Assembly (NCBI GenBank): GCA_028565635.1
Contig: JAOXYB010026157.1
Coordinates: forward strand, 1 to 15,804
Source: Phoronis ovalis
Taxonomy: Eukaryota > Phoronida > Phoronidae
Length of the DNA stretch: 15,804 bases
Reading direction: 5' to 3'
How positions within the stretch are numbered: position 1 is the stretch's first letter; each line of letters opens with the position of its first letter. The position numbers were made by a program, and so were the translations under genes. Under the pieces are notes generated by a model, which did not search any database, was not told where the DNA came from, and saw only the letters and a program-made list of their open reading frames with translations. Positions 1 to 9,366 of the stretch are shown in pieces.

Positions 1-651
1 AGGTTGGTTTATAGTATAGTTTTATTGAAATATATTTAAAAAGGGTTGTGCATAGGAACTCTTCCCAGATCTCTAGTCCCTTGCACTGTGACCAAATAAT
101 TATCATTATAACAAATGGCTTACTGTAACAAAGACAGTAGAAGAGGTATTCCTCCCATTAGTCGGATGTCGTTACTAGTGTCAGCATTCTCTGCCAGTTG
201 GACTAGACACCATAACACATTCCATAATAATTTTACATTATCACCATGTAGCAAACTGGAAAAAAAACTACATTGTGTAGTGTCACACAGCATTCAAATA
301 TCTAATCAATCACTGTCTCCTGCTAAATAAACAGTAAGTTGGTAGTGCCACGTTGATTTGGTGCAATCAATATCTCCTGCTATATATTAGATCAGTGTGT
401 AGTTATATAAGTCTGAGCATATTGTAAACAGCAAGGGTGCAAAGAATTATAGAAATTGGTGAATGAGTGACGAGAGCCGATGGTCAAGAACAATGATGTG
501 TCTTTCAACTTTGTTGTTGGAAGCCATAAATAATGTAATTGATTCAACAATGCATTTAGCTAAAAACGAAATACTTGAAAGAAATAATTATTATATACAG
601 TCAATTAACAGTTCTTTATTCAAAGTATCAACATAAAAAACTATTACATAC
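1..651 (-). other. NEK10 intron 3' of coding exon 8 (partial)
   Basis: This is AT-rich intronic DNA on the NEK10 strand. Neither strand shows an open frame matching the next part of NEK10. A plus-strand open frame at 115-330 has no recognisable features and is antisense to the intron. I see no RNA gene or repeat of note. Confidence 0.7.
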
Positions 652-741
652 CTAAGTAAAATAGGGATGCCGTCATATAATTTGACCATTTCTCTAACCT
701 GTGCATCACCACATAATATTTTAAGTAAATTAGCAGCCAAC
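652..741 (-). CDS. NEK10: NEK10 coding exon 8 (last exon in window)
   Basis: The exon has 90 bases, acceptor ATATTCTTATACAG and donor CTTAG|GTATGT. It encodes KLAANLLKILCGDAQVREMV then KLYDGIPILL, very close to the corresponding human armadillo repeat (LL-LLC---QV-E-VKLY-GIP-LL). It ends in phase 2. The next exon, expected to start with the L-SDH/WSIVW region, was not found between 651 and 1, so it should lie beyond the left edge. Confidence 0.94.
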
Positions 742-3700
742 CTGTATAAGAATATCATGTTCTTATTTACAATATATCATTTCTAAGAATAAACTGGAAT
801 GGAACAGTTACGTATTTAAACATAATTTAAACATACACTTTTTAAACACATTCAAATCAGGATTCCTTTTAATGGTTTTAAGTTGCAAAATTTTTTATAC
901 CATTCATTCTATGTAGAATAATGCAGTACCTTCTAGTGAAAACATTTTATTCATTATAACTTATCATTCATAAAAGCATATATGTTGTAATGCTTACTTC
1001 TTTGATATGACATCATATTCTTGTAGTATTCTCAACAGCACTTCAATAGCATTTAATTCACCAATTAGTCTCCTTGGCTGTGGACTACAATTCAGTGCAA
1101 AGAAAATGGACATATATCACAATTCATAAAACATAAACCTATTGTTAGCTTTCAATGTACAACAGAATATTACCATTTTTATATGATTTTTATATGAGCA
1201 TCTAACCTCGAAATATTTTTTTAATTCTTCGAACAGTTTTATCATGACACTCAGACAACAACTCACTTGCAGAGCAATTGCAAAGGGCTACTAATTAATG
1301 TGTGAATACAAGGGTACAACTGTATTTGTGAAAACAACCATAAAACAAATAATTTATCAACTTTATTCATACATGTAACAGCTAGGAACATCTAACACTT
1401 ACCTTTGAGCAAGGCTTGTCAGTGCATGTAGACTGCAGTGTAATACCAGGATTTCATTGGCTGATAACAGCAGAACTAATGACTACAAATGAGAACATGC
1501 ATTTCAAAAGTGTCTTAATTTCACAGAAGTTAACACAGCTGTCAAATGTCATTAAAAAATACTTAGTAAAACCTATTCAAGTTCTGTGTTTAATGCTTTT
1601 CTGAACTTATTTTAGTTTTTTACTATCGTGCAAATTCTTGTTTAGTAATTCTTGTCCGAATGTACTTCCTTCATCTAAGAATCTTACCTTGTGGGCTCCA
1701 CATGCAACTAACCAATCTCTTTGTTCAACGACAGCAGATAACTTTTGAAATATGTCTGAAAATAATTAGAGATTTACCAGTAAACAGAAAACAAATAATT
1801 AACCTTATTATAACCTTTACTGCTCCAAACACAATAGACGTGTGCAAGTAAGTTAAAACCCTTTTAAGATATTTTTATGACTCACTGGTGACAAGTCTTT
1901 GGCATATATTATAACTGTGATATTGTTTTGTTTTCTTTTGATGAAAGAGGTATATTTTACACTTCTCCGAAATTGATAATAGCCACTTTTTATATCCTAG
2001 TATGTCCAAATAATACTAGAACTTGAAATCTATGTGCATGAGACAAAGAACTCAAGTTGCCATTCATATTTTAAAATGAGCATACTGAGAAATGTGGTTA
2101 CCCCAGAGTGCTTACAAATACTTACTAGTCATTTCCTTTAATATATCAACAACAAATGGCCCATCGCCATAAGTTAAATAACTCTCTGTTGCTTTGTGTA
2201 AATCCTCAGAAAGCACTTTAACACCTCCAAGATCAAAAAACTTTTTCTGATATGATGGATCACGCATAAGAATTCTGAGACATACTAATACCCGTAATAT
2301 ATTCTCTGGTGGCGCCCTCTGAGACCACTCTCTGAAAATTATTCACAGTGAAATTATTCATGAAATCAGAGTGTAAACAATTTAAGTCCAAAAAATAGCA
2401 TTAATATATCCCACATGTCAAGTATGCACTTATGATGATTTTCAAGAGGCTATATAATATTTTTGGACAACTTGCTATGATAGAATAGGACATAAATACT
2501 AAGATCCTTGTACAGTACAACAGCCTTAACAGCCATGCCATATTGACTATATAATATGTGTTAATCATCAATATTGCATGAAGCTGATTATATCATTTTC
2601 TAACTAAATCCAAATACAAAACATTGCGAATAAAACATATAAAATAGAAATATTGAACTCTGTTTTGTGGACAGTGGATTGTTTCATGTCACTGCAAAAT
2701 TTTCAGTAGATGCATTTCTAGATTTGCAGTAAAAGTATGAGAGAATAATTTATTAAACGGTCTGAATTGATTTCTGTATTAATTATTTCTGACTATTAAT
2801 GTTTAATTCATGACAGGTTTCAGATTCTTAGAAACATAATTTAAGAGTAATTCGTAATTACAGCCTATCAAAACCAGAAAATATGATAATTATATACATG
2901 AAATGATGAAATTTATTTTAAATGCCCTTTTTATACTTTACCGCAGGTAATGCAAAACGATTAATGGAATATTAAAGCTACAAGTTCATTCCTCAAGTAC
3001 AGGTGATTAAGAGTTCATAAACAGGAAGTTTTGTGAATTGAGAAACAATTAAAAAAAGGTAAAAAAATGTAAAATTTGTTTCCTACATTGAAATGCAATA
3101 ATACTTTTAATAAAGATTGCATGTTCAAAGGAAATGAAAAAGAAATTCAAGAGATGGAATGAAAACAAAATGTGGCAGATGGCAATGAATCACATTTTTA
3201 CTACAAATAGTTGTTCAATCTTTTAACAATAATAACAATAAACTGGCTTAAAAGAGAAACAAACACTTTTTGACTTACGTGTTGCACAGGCGCTGCTGAA
3301 CAAGTGACGCGAATATCTTTTTAAAATCACTACTTCTTTCGTGGCTACTAAATGTTCGATCGCCAGAATATTTTGAGCTACAACATTAATGTATTATCAT
3401 AAACAAACATCCTCTCAAACATTTTTGTAACAGGTGTAAGAATATTGGATTCGTAAAAAAGGTCATTTCTTTGTAGTAGTATGTATTACTAACTTACACA
3501 ATACATTTTTATGCATAGTTTCATAAATGAATACATAAGAAGAATCCATAGAAAATTACTCTTTCAGACGATTGCAATATATGGCAATGTTTTTGTGTAT
3601 TTATAATGTCTTGCAATACCCAAAAACATAAAACAGAAGATACCTGAACTGTTCCAAGGCGAGTGCTTCTGTAGATTGATGCTGATGTTGACCACCTTTT

Positions 3701-4122
3701 GGTTGTGGTACTGGCCATTGTAATGATTGGTTGACATTGCTTGACTCAAACTCAAGGGACGGAAGTTGTTGTTTGCTTGGTGGAGTATTCAATAAGTCAA
3801 GTAAACGCTGGAGATCTTTACCTTCCCTGGAACAAAAACATATGTGGACAAACTCATAAACTACTTATTGTTAAACATTCATTGTATTGTTTTCATTACG
3901 CATATTGTATTAGATTTTACAAGTTTCTTACATATTTTTTCACACTCTCACCTGAAAGCTTGGGTGTATGCTGAAACACATTTTGCATGAAGTGAAAATG
4001 ACTAAAACCAGCTGTAAGTGTCGATCTTCCCGAAATGAAAGACCTGCCAATATATATATATATATAATTTAATGTACTTACTGGTCAGCACTTTTTGGAT
4101 GAGACTTCTTCTCAGCCGGCAT
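652..4122 (-). CDS. NEK10: NEK10, NIMA-related kinase 10, N-terminal armadillo region (eight coding exons, 3' part outside window)
   Basis: Joining 4122-4082, 3826-3644, 3377-3279, 2331-2126, 1755-1688, 1482-1403, 1084-998 and 741-652 gives 854 coding bases, 284 codons plus two bases, with no stop. The product begins MPAEKK and contains SKQQLPSLEFESS, QSTEALALEQF, REW/TEWSQRAP, LVCLRILMRDP, IFQKLSAV, SLHALTSLAQS and VKLYDGIPILL, which align in order with the N-terminal region of vertebrate NEK10 as I remember it. In that family an armadillo-repeat stretch precedes a central Ser/Thr (and reported Tyr) kinase domain followed by a coiled coil; the human protein has about 1170 residues. Known roles are in motile-cilium function and the DNA-damage checkpoint. 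Only the regulatory armadillo part is here, so catalytic residues cannot be judged. Six of the eight introns that follow coding exons are phase 2. Identification is secure; exact edges rest on splice consensus and frame. Confidence 0.93.
998..1084 (-). CDS. NEK10: NEK10 coding exon 7
   Basis: The exon has 87 bases, with an acceptor ending GAATTGTAG and donor AAGAA|GTAAGC. It encodes SPQPRRLIGELNAIEVLLRI then LQEYDVISK. The family pattern I-ELN-VE-LL-IL-EYD--SK is clear. Both junctions are phase 2. Confidence 0.93.
1403..1482 (-). CDS. NEK10: NEK10 coding exon 6
   Basis: The exon has 80 bases, acceptor TCTCATTTGTAG and donor CAAAG|GTAAGT. It encodes SLVLLLSANEILVLHCSLHA then LTSLAQ, corresponding to the armadillo helix LLGSLLALASLAES of human NEK10. 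It starts in phase 0 and ends in phase 2. A plus-strand open frame overlapping this exon is an antisense shadow. Confidence 0.92.
1688..1755 (-). CDS. NEK10: NEK10 coding exon 5
   Basis: The exon has 68 bases, acceptor ATTATTTTCAG and donor CACAAG|GTAAGA. With the carried A it reads NIFQKLSAVVEQRDWLVACG then AHK. This matches the IFQKLAAV--QR-W---GAHK stretch of vertebrate NEK10. It ends in phase 0. Confidence 0.93.
2126..2331 (-). CDS. NEK10: NEK10 coding exon 4, first armadillo-like repeats
   Basis: The longest coding exon in the window (206 bases) has acceptor AATAATTTTCAG and donor ACT A|GTAAG. It encodes EWSQRAPPENILRVLVCLRI, LMRDPSYQKKFFDLGGVKVL and a tail with YLTYGDG and VVDILKEMT. 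The EW--RAP, LRVL-CLR-LMRDP-YQ and LGG motifs are the most recognisable stretch of the NEK10 N-terminus. It begins in phase 2 and ends in phase 1, the only phase-1 junction seen. Confidence 0.95.
2332..3278 (-). other. NEK10 intron between coding exons 3 and 4
   Basis: This 947-base AT-rich intron runs from the donor at 3278 to the acceptor at 2332. It contains many homopolymer A/T runs and no open frame or repeat I can support. Confidence 0.8.
3279..3377 (-). CDS. NEK10: NEK10 coding exon 3
   Basis: The exon has 99 bases, acceptor TTAATGTTGTAG and donor CAAC|AC-GTAAGTC (phase 2). It encodes SSKYSGDRTFSSHERSSD and then FKKIFASLVQQRLCN. The second half corresponds to the helical segment before the first armadillo-like repeat in human NEK10 (F-EIFTALVKNRL). 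The first half is Ser-rich and less conserved. Confidence 0.9.
3644..3826 (-). CDS. NEK10: NEK10 coding exon 2
   Basis: This 183-base exon has the acceptor TTTTTGTTCCAG and the donor TTCAG|GTATCT. It encodes about residues 14-74, starting EGKDLQRLLDLLNTPP, then SKQQLPSLEFESS, and ending QSTEALALEQF. The SKQQLP and STEA...LE-F motifs match the vertebrate NEK10 N-terminus in the same order and spacing. The segment between them is Gln/Pro/His-rich (QWPVPQPKGGQHQHQ) and probably disordered. Both flanking introns are phase 2. Confidence 0.93.
4051..4066. repeat. (TA)8 microsatellite
   Basis: Eight TA units lie in the intron just downstream of the first NEK10 coding exon, 15 bases past its donor. 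It is likely to vary in length. Confidence 0.9.
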
Positions 4123-4213
4123 TATGGACGGAATTATTTGGACGGATGACTTTGGTCTGTGGCTACATCTTGATTGACGTTTTCGCTTTGTGCCTCTACA
4201 TCTTTAATAATGT
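4082..4213 (-). CDS. NEK10: NEK10 first coding exon with 5' leader (CDS 4082-4122)
   Basis: The acceptor TTGTTGTTGCAG precedes 4213 and the donor CCA|GTAAGT follows 4082. The start codon is at 4122-4120. It is the only ATG in its frame, and a TAA in the same frame lies near the exon start, so translation of this frame cannot begin upstream. The coding part is 41 bases (MPAEKKSHPKSAD plus CA) and joins the next exon to make a Gln codon. Human NEK10 also begins MP followed by a charged stretch. The remaining 91 bases are leader, implying at least one more non-coding exon upstream. Confidence 0.85.
4163..4201 (-). promoter_or_regulatory. Two start-stop upstream ORFs (AUG-UAG) in NEK10 leader
   Basis: On the mRNA strand the 9-mer AAGATGTAG occurs twice, with ATG at 4201-4199 and 4168-4166, each followed directly by TAG. 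Both have A at -3. They are 33 bases apart and lie 79 and 46 bases upstream of the NEK10 start. They are the only upstream ATGs in this exon. Minimal AUG-stop elements are known elsewhere to hold ribosomes at initiation and lower translation of the main frame; that role here is inference. Confidence 0.55.
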
Positions 4214-4980
4214 CTGCAACAACAAACAAGACATAAAACAATAAGTCTAGTTAGCACGTCATATTTATGCATTAACAGTTATGGATTTTAAATAATTTGT
4301 ATAAATTATAACAAATCACATGTATAAAAAATCCCTAACAACTCATGTCCTACAAGTACCTGGACAATATTTTTTTTACTAAATATAAAAATCAATCGTT
4401 AAGGATTTTTAATTTTTTTCTATTTTATTATTTATTTTTATAAATTTTTATTACTTATTTAAAAGATAAAAATATCTTAGAATATGAAAAATAATTACAT
4501 AACCATGTTAGACCTATATTTGATTTCTTTTCAGACATTACGCTACAAAAAACTCACCTAAAATCTGGATGTGTTTAATCATGTTTAATTAATGACCTTC
4601 AAAATCAAGTGCTTAATTACAAGAAAATTTCAGCTATATTTTTAATTTCACATCATACGTAGATATACACTTCCATCAATCATGCTATTGACACATTAAT
4701 TATGGATGTACATGTCAGCTACAGTATATGATTTCATCTCCCAAATATAAATATCAGCAGGAACTGCCTCATACAGCATTAAGTAATGTGAGGTAACTGC
4801 AGTTATTTCATATAACATTTTAAAAGAAACATCAATTGCAGCATACCATTGTAACTATCAGTCTTATATGTAATCTAGGTATATATTGCCTTGGGCTATG
4901 TATACATTATGTCAGATACACTTAATAGGTATAAGAGATAACAATGTCAACAGGTATAATACAGCTATGCCCTGTTGTTT

Positions 4981-5068
4981 GAATATTCCTGGCTATTGTT
5001 GTTGACATAATAGCACTTCCTCATTGACCTTTCTGTTAGAATGTTCCTGGCTATTGTTGACCTAATAG
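4981..5068. repeat. Imperfect duplication of a 30-33 base unit
   Basis: The unit GAATRTTCCTGGCTATTGTTG followed by AC-TAATAG appears at 4981-5013 and again at 5039-5068. The second copy lacks one TTG and differs at two bases. The copies are separated by 25 bases. It is intronic with no coding content. Confidence 0.75.
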
Positions 5069-5667
5069 ATTTCACATGAATTTCACCATTGACATAATAT
5101 GTCCTTCCACACTATCAGGAGCCAAGATAACCTATGATATGATATGTTTATCCTGTTACTCCACTCTGATAACAAGCCAAAACCAAATAGAGTATCAATT
5201 AAATGTTATCACTTAGTTAATATATTTATAATCAAAGATCTGTGTTAGTCTATGTAATCTGACATAATTATGTACACACTCACTTCAATCTTTAATTTCA
5301 TTATTAATGCTAAACATACAATATTTATTTTGCTAATTAATGTAAAAATAGATAATAAAATTTTTGAATTTTTTATTTTGACCAGCAACCATTGACTGGA
5401 ATGGCCCTTGATACTTTTAAGTACTAATTTTGTAGTTTTATCTTTTCCCAAGAAACCTTTATTCCCAATGAAGTGTTTTGATAGACTGTAGTCCCTGATA
5501 CACATGCATACATGTCTAGCTGTTCCACATATCTTAATAAATAGCTATGTCAGTGATATTCAAATATTGACAGTCCATCACTCTGAATTACAAGAAAACA
5601 TTACCTTAACATTACATGCCAAATGTTTTGATACAAACAGCATTCTAACAGTAAATTGTCGTATTGT

Positions 5668-5716
5668 CAAGTCTACAACACAACGTTCTCTACTAAATTG
5701 TTGTGTTGTCGAATTG
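5668..5716. repeat. Hairpin-forming inverted repeat
   Basis: The arms 5668-5684 and 5700-5716 are 17 bases each with two mismatches and a perfect 10-base core (ACAACACAAC/GTTGTGTTGT) around a 15-base loop. The stem is shorter than a typical animal pre-miRNA and does not extend outward, so I do not call it a microRNA. Confidence 0.6.
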
Positions 5717-6220
5717 TTTTTTACCAGTCAACAAACACAACTATAACTCAGGGCCACCATAACAAGTTAATTGGTTATAGCATCCATACACCCCATTTCT
5801 ATATTTTCATAATTTCCCAGAATTCACATAGCTCCATTTTGGCATCTTAAAGCATAATTCACATACTCTTTTTCACATGAAGGAATCTGCACTTCATTCA
5901 CCCAAAAACAACTTGGCATTTTTCTACATAAAAGGGGTCACATTATAGATTCTATTACTGTCCTCTTTTACAAACATGAAAAGTGAGTTCTAAACCTGCT
6001 TTGATCAACTCAACAGTCCAAATTCTTACAATTTAAATTTTACATAATTGTATATATTTTGTACTTTTTTAAAATTTAAAAGCATTTTCAGTAAAGATAA
6101 CTCTCGGTTTTATCACAAGATCATTAGAAGTTCTTTCAAAATTTACATTGGATTAATTATAAATCTGACTCAAGGCCTATGAAAAAAATGTTTGGTTCCT
6201 ATCACATGGCCAAAAAAACA

Positions 6221-6238
6221 AGGTAGGTAGGTAGGTAG
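6221..6238. repeat. (AGGT)4.5 microsatellite
   Basis: Four and a half perfect tetranucleotide units lie inside the NEK10 leader intron. Confidence 0.9.
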
Positions 6239-7002
6239 ACATTTTTGAATTTTTATTTTATTGACCAGAACATGAAAGACACAATGAAAAGAATAACAAC
6301 ACAGGTATTCACTGAAAATATGGACAGGAGAATTAAAATTAAAGTTGGTCGAAATCATACATAGTTTGTTGTTAGGCCCATTCAATATTTCATCTAATGA
6401 TCATTCTGGTAAATTTTCAGTAATTTATATATATTCTTAAAATTCGCATGTCAGCATAAATTTAAAGAAAACTGTGTTACTAATTTTACAATTATTTCTT
6501 TACACAAGAATACATATTCAAACTTATATTTTAATACGTATCAGTTCTTAAAAATACCTTTGTAACCTTCCTATAATATTGTCATGATACAGAAAAATAG
6601 CAATGGAATGAAAATGTTAGTTCCTAGAGTTTAAGCTAACATTGCACTTGTCATGGCACTGTATGGAAATTGCTAAAGCATGCACATCATTAAGTTTGGA
6701 TGAGGTATTACATCAGATACCATCATTAAGTAAAGGAACATATAACAATTATGCCAGTTTTTAATCATAATCAAGTAGATTATCCCCTTAGGAGATGAAG
6801 TTTTTAATCCTACAGTTAGTTAATATGCAGGCTCAGGAAAATGAGTTTTATATATCCCAGTGCATGTTTAATCATGGTGAAAACCAGAATTATTTGTTTT
6901 ATTGGTAACAGGTTCTCAGTTTTCAATGAAAATAACCAAAACATGCAGACCAAAAAAATTATGATTCAGCTGCAAGGCACTCCATAACAGATGTTCATGG
7001 CA

Positions 7003-7041
7003 TACACCCAGGTAATAAATGTGCAATAACTTCTGGGTGTA
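7003..7041. repeat. Short inverted repeat TACACCCAG / CTGGGTGTA
   Basis: Nine-base perfect arms at 7003-7011 and 7033-7041 enclose a 21-base loop. It is a small hairpin in intronic DNA with no recognised function. Confidence 0.5.
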
Positions 7042-7820
7042 CAGTATGAAGGTTTCAATAGTTTTAATTTGCAGTAAAAGATTCAGGTTACTTTATGCAG
7101 GTTTTTGAGCTTATATATATTCTACAAATTACGGAGCAACATTTTGTCACTAGAATGGTCTTTAAGCAGTTGTAAAGTTAAAGAAAGGGATAATTTTTTG
7201 CAATAGTTACATACTGATACTTAGGACATCTCTGCATTTTTGGAATAAATATATGCTGTTGAATGGATCAAGTAAAATACATTCAAAGTATAATGACCTG
7301 ATAGCCACAGGAGGCACCTTATCAAAACATGATCATTGAGTGGCATGCCATAAATGCCTCTATGAAAATCATATAGTACACTTGATATCTAATGTTATTT
7401 AACTAAAAATACATCTGAACCAAAATAAGAACTTCTGTGTGATTCTGTTATCAAACCTACTCAGTACTGTTACTCACCAGGTTGCTGTGGAGAAACAAGG
7501 TACTTAAATATATTCATTCTTCTATTGATATTCAAAGATATGAATGAACTTATATAGCAGGAAATATATATTACAATCTCTCAGTATCTATATACCGGTA
7601 TATAAGATTATCAAGTACAATTTTAAAATTTAGCTTGGCATAGGCTTATCTGATAGATTATTTCAGTAAATTTATTAATAAAACACAAAGAATTCCCACA
7701 TGCCATTGATTTTTAATAAAATGACTGCTACTAAAATATAAATGTGGTTTCATTGATCATTTTTAATATTAAAGGCACTATAAAGTACAAACAGATAAAA
7801 ATGGTAACACATACTATATA

Positions 7821-7836
7821 TATACCTGAGTGGTTC
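7821..7836. repeat. 16-base copy of the 10.15-10.56 kb element's end
   Basis: TATACCTGAGTGGTTC here is identical to 10543-10558, which lies in the right inverted arm of the candidate transposon. The match ends abruptly on both sides. It may be a remnant of another family member inside the NEK10 intron, or chance. Confidence 0.35.
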
Positions 7837-8081
7837 ATATGCAGCTACTATAAGTATAATCCTCTTAAAGATAAACTTAAACAATATTTGAACTACATTT
7901 TTCAAAGAAGTTTTAAAATATAAAAGGACAGCAAATGTGTTCAAAATATTAGGTTAATATACTGATTCAATAATAAGGTTGATATTACAGTTATGCATTG
8001 AGGCATGTTGATACATAATAGTTGATATACAATGTAAACATTGAATGACTTTGATAAAACAGGATTCAATTGATTTATTTC

Positions 8082-8117
8082 ACTTGTGGTATTACTGTAC
8101 TTGTGGTATTACTGTAC
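8082..8117. repeat. Perfect tandem duplication of a 17-base unit
   Basis: ACTTGTGGTATTACTGT occurs at 8082-8098 and 8099-8115, followed by two bases of a third copy. The identity suggests a recent slippage event. Confidence 0.9.
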
Positions 8118-8316
8118 AGTTCAAAATTCCATTTTTAACTTCCATTTTTAGAATTTAGTTAAGGTAAATATCATCATGCAAGAATTTCATTATAGTAAAA
8201 AATATACAATCTGAAATGTTTCATAAACCAGGAATCAAAACTGTTTGATACAGTGTACACATTTTTCAAAAAGGTTTTTAATCTCCCCTCGCCTTCTTCA
8301 TAACTTCGTAACTGTA

Positions 8317-8348
8317 CTGCCAAGAGGAGTATTCTCCTATACTGGCAG
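8317..8348. repeat. Hairpin in a GC-richer intronic patch
   Basis: CTGCCA (8317-8322) pairs with TGGCAG (8343-8348), and AGGAG (8325-8329) pairs with CTCCT (8334-8338) around a TATT loop, with a small internal loop of AG versus ATAC. The surrounding 8281-8440 is richer in G+C than the intron around it and open in one frame on each strand for part of its length. It may be a fragment of a dispersed repeat. Confidence 0.5.
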
Positions 8349-9325
8349 CCTTGCTGTGAATACTAAATATATATATAAAAAAAAATTTAGAAGCACATAG
8401 GCTTCAGTGCGTTAGGCAGCAGGCCATGGTTTGGGAGGGGGTATTTGTGAATTACTAGAACTAGTCACGGCTAACTAGCCACATCTAAACTAGTACAAAC
8501 ATCAGTTGAAATATTACATTTTTTATCATAACAAGTAATAATCCTGTTAAGTATGTTATAATAAGGAATATATCGGAAGGCTAAAATCTAAAAATGTTAT
8601 CTTCAAACAGCTTGAAAACTTATAAATTGATACTTAGTTATGTTATTCTATATTTTAATACTTTAGAAGCAAGAGCCTAACAATAAAATGAGCAAAACGT
8701 CTTTTATTTGGAAAAGTTATTAGCACGTCAGTATCTGAATACATGAATTTGAGAAAAACGAAGAACTGGATTTGTTCAGGCAGGTTAAATGAGGCTCAAT
8801 GAAATGTGTGGACAATATCGTTTAATTTTGCAAAAGCTTTTGCTCATATTGGGTACAAGACACCCTGGAAGACAATGTACAGTTAACTATTTTTAAATAC
8901 TACAGAATTTTTTTATGGCAGTTGGTGTAGTTTTATAATTATATATCCTATTGTAATATAAAGCAAGGTTGGGAGGATGCCCTGGGATTTATCTTTCCCC
9001 GCACTTTGAAGGTGATACAAAAGTCGGTCTGATACTGGAACTACATTGACATAGCATTTCCTAAGGATAGTGTACACAAATAAAATACGAATTTTTTTTT
9101 GAAGCATTATTAATTATCCCGGGATATAATTATCTTTAGACTGTTTTATTAACTAGGTGTAAAGACAATACGTATATGCTTAATTTCCAACTTAGGGTAA
9201 ACTTTCCGTGAAAATAACTTGCCTTAACACATTTATTTATAACTATATTCGTTGCAAAAAGAAATATAAAGATTTGTTGGCTGTTTATTGCATTTTGTCG
9301 CAGTGGAGTGAGTTGCCCAATCTTC

Positions 9326-9336
9326 CAAGATGGCGT
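9326..9336 (+). promoter_or_regulatory. YY1-like site CAAGATGGCGT
   Basis: The sequence fits the AAGATGGCG core bound by YY1, commonly found just downstream of metazoan transcription starts. It sits some 30 bases inside the proposed NEK10 leader intron. Confidence 0.4.
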
Positions 9337-9366
9337 CTTAATACCATGGCACTTGTAAACACTCAC

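Larger units (their letters stand above)
4214..9366 (-). other. Long 5'-leader intron of NEK10 (proposed)
   Basis: About 5.15 kb of AT-rich DNA separates the acceptor at 4214 from the nearest good upstream donor, AAAG|GTGAGT at 9366. It holds no open frame with coding character. It does contain a (TA)8 run just outside it (4051-4066), an (AGGT) run, short duplications, several hairpins, a GC-richer patch at 8281-8440 and a 16-base copy of a transposon end. The 3' boundary is firm. The 5' boundary could instead be the donor at 9918, which would add a further 0.5 kb or a second leader exon. Confidence 0.5.

Noticed and set aside
1-651. Next NEK10 exon
   Set aside because: No minus-strand frame here encodes the expected WSIVW-type armadillo segment with flanking splice sites.
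1416-1851. Plus-strand open frames of 62-63 codons
   Set aside because: They are antisense to NEK10 exons 5 and 6 and the introns around them; the minus-strand reading explains the coding signal.
2300-2330. CTCF-like GCGCCCTCT motif
   Set aside because: It lies inside NEK10 coding exon 4 and is explained by the conserved RAP residues.
3521-3792. Three overlapping minus-strand open frames of about 63-65 codons
   Set aside because: All overlap NEK10 coding exon 2. Only the frame containing SKQQLP is real, and it neither starts at an ATG here nor runs past the donor at 3643; the others are shadows.
3741-3974. Plus-strand 77-codon open frame
   Set aside because: It is antisense to NEK10 coding exon 2 and the adjoining intron, with no recognisable motif.
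8317-8348. Possible microRNA precursor
   Set aside because: The stem is interrupted, the loop is four bases and the total length is about 32 bases, too small for an animal pre-miRNA.
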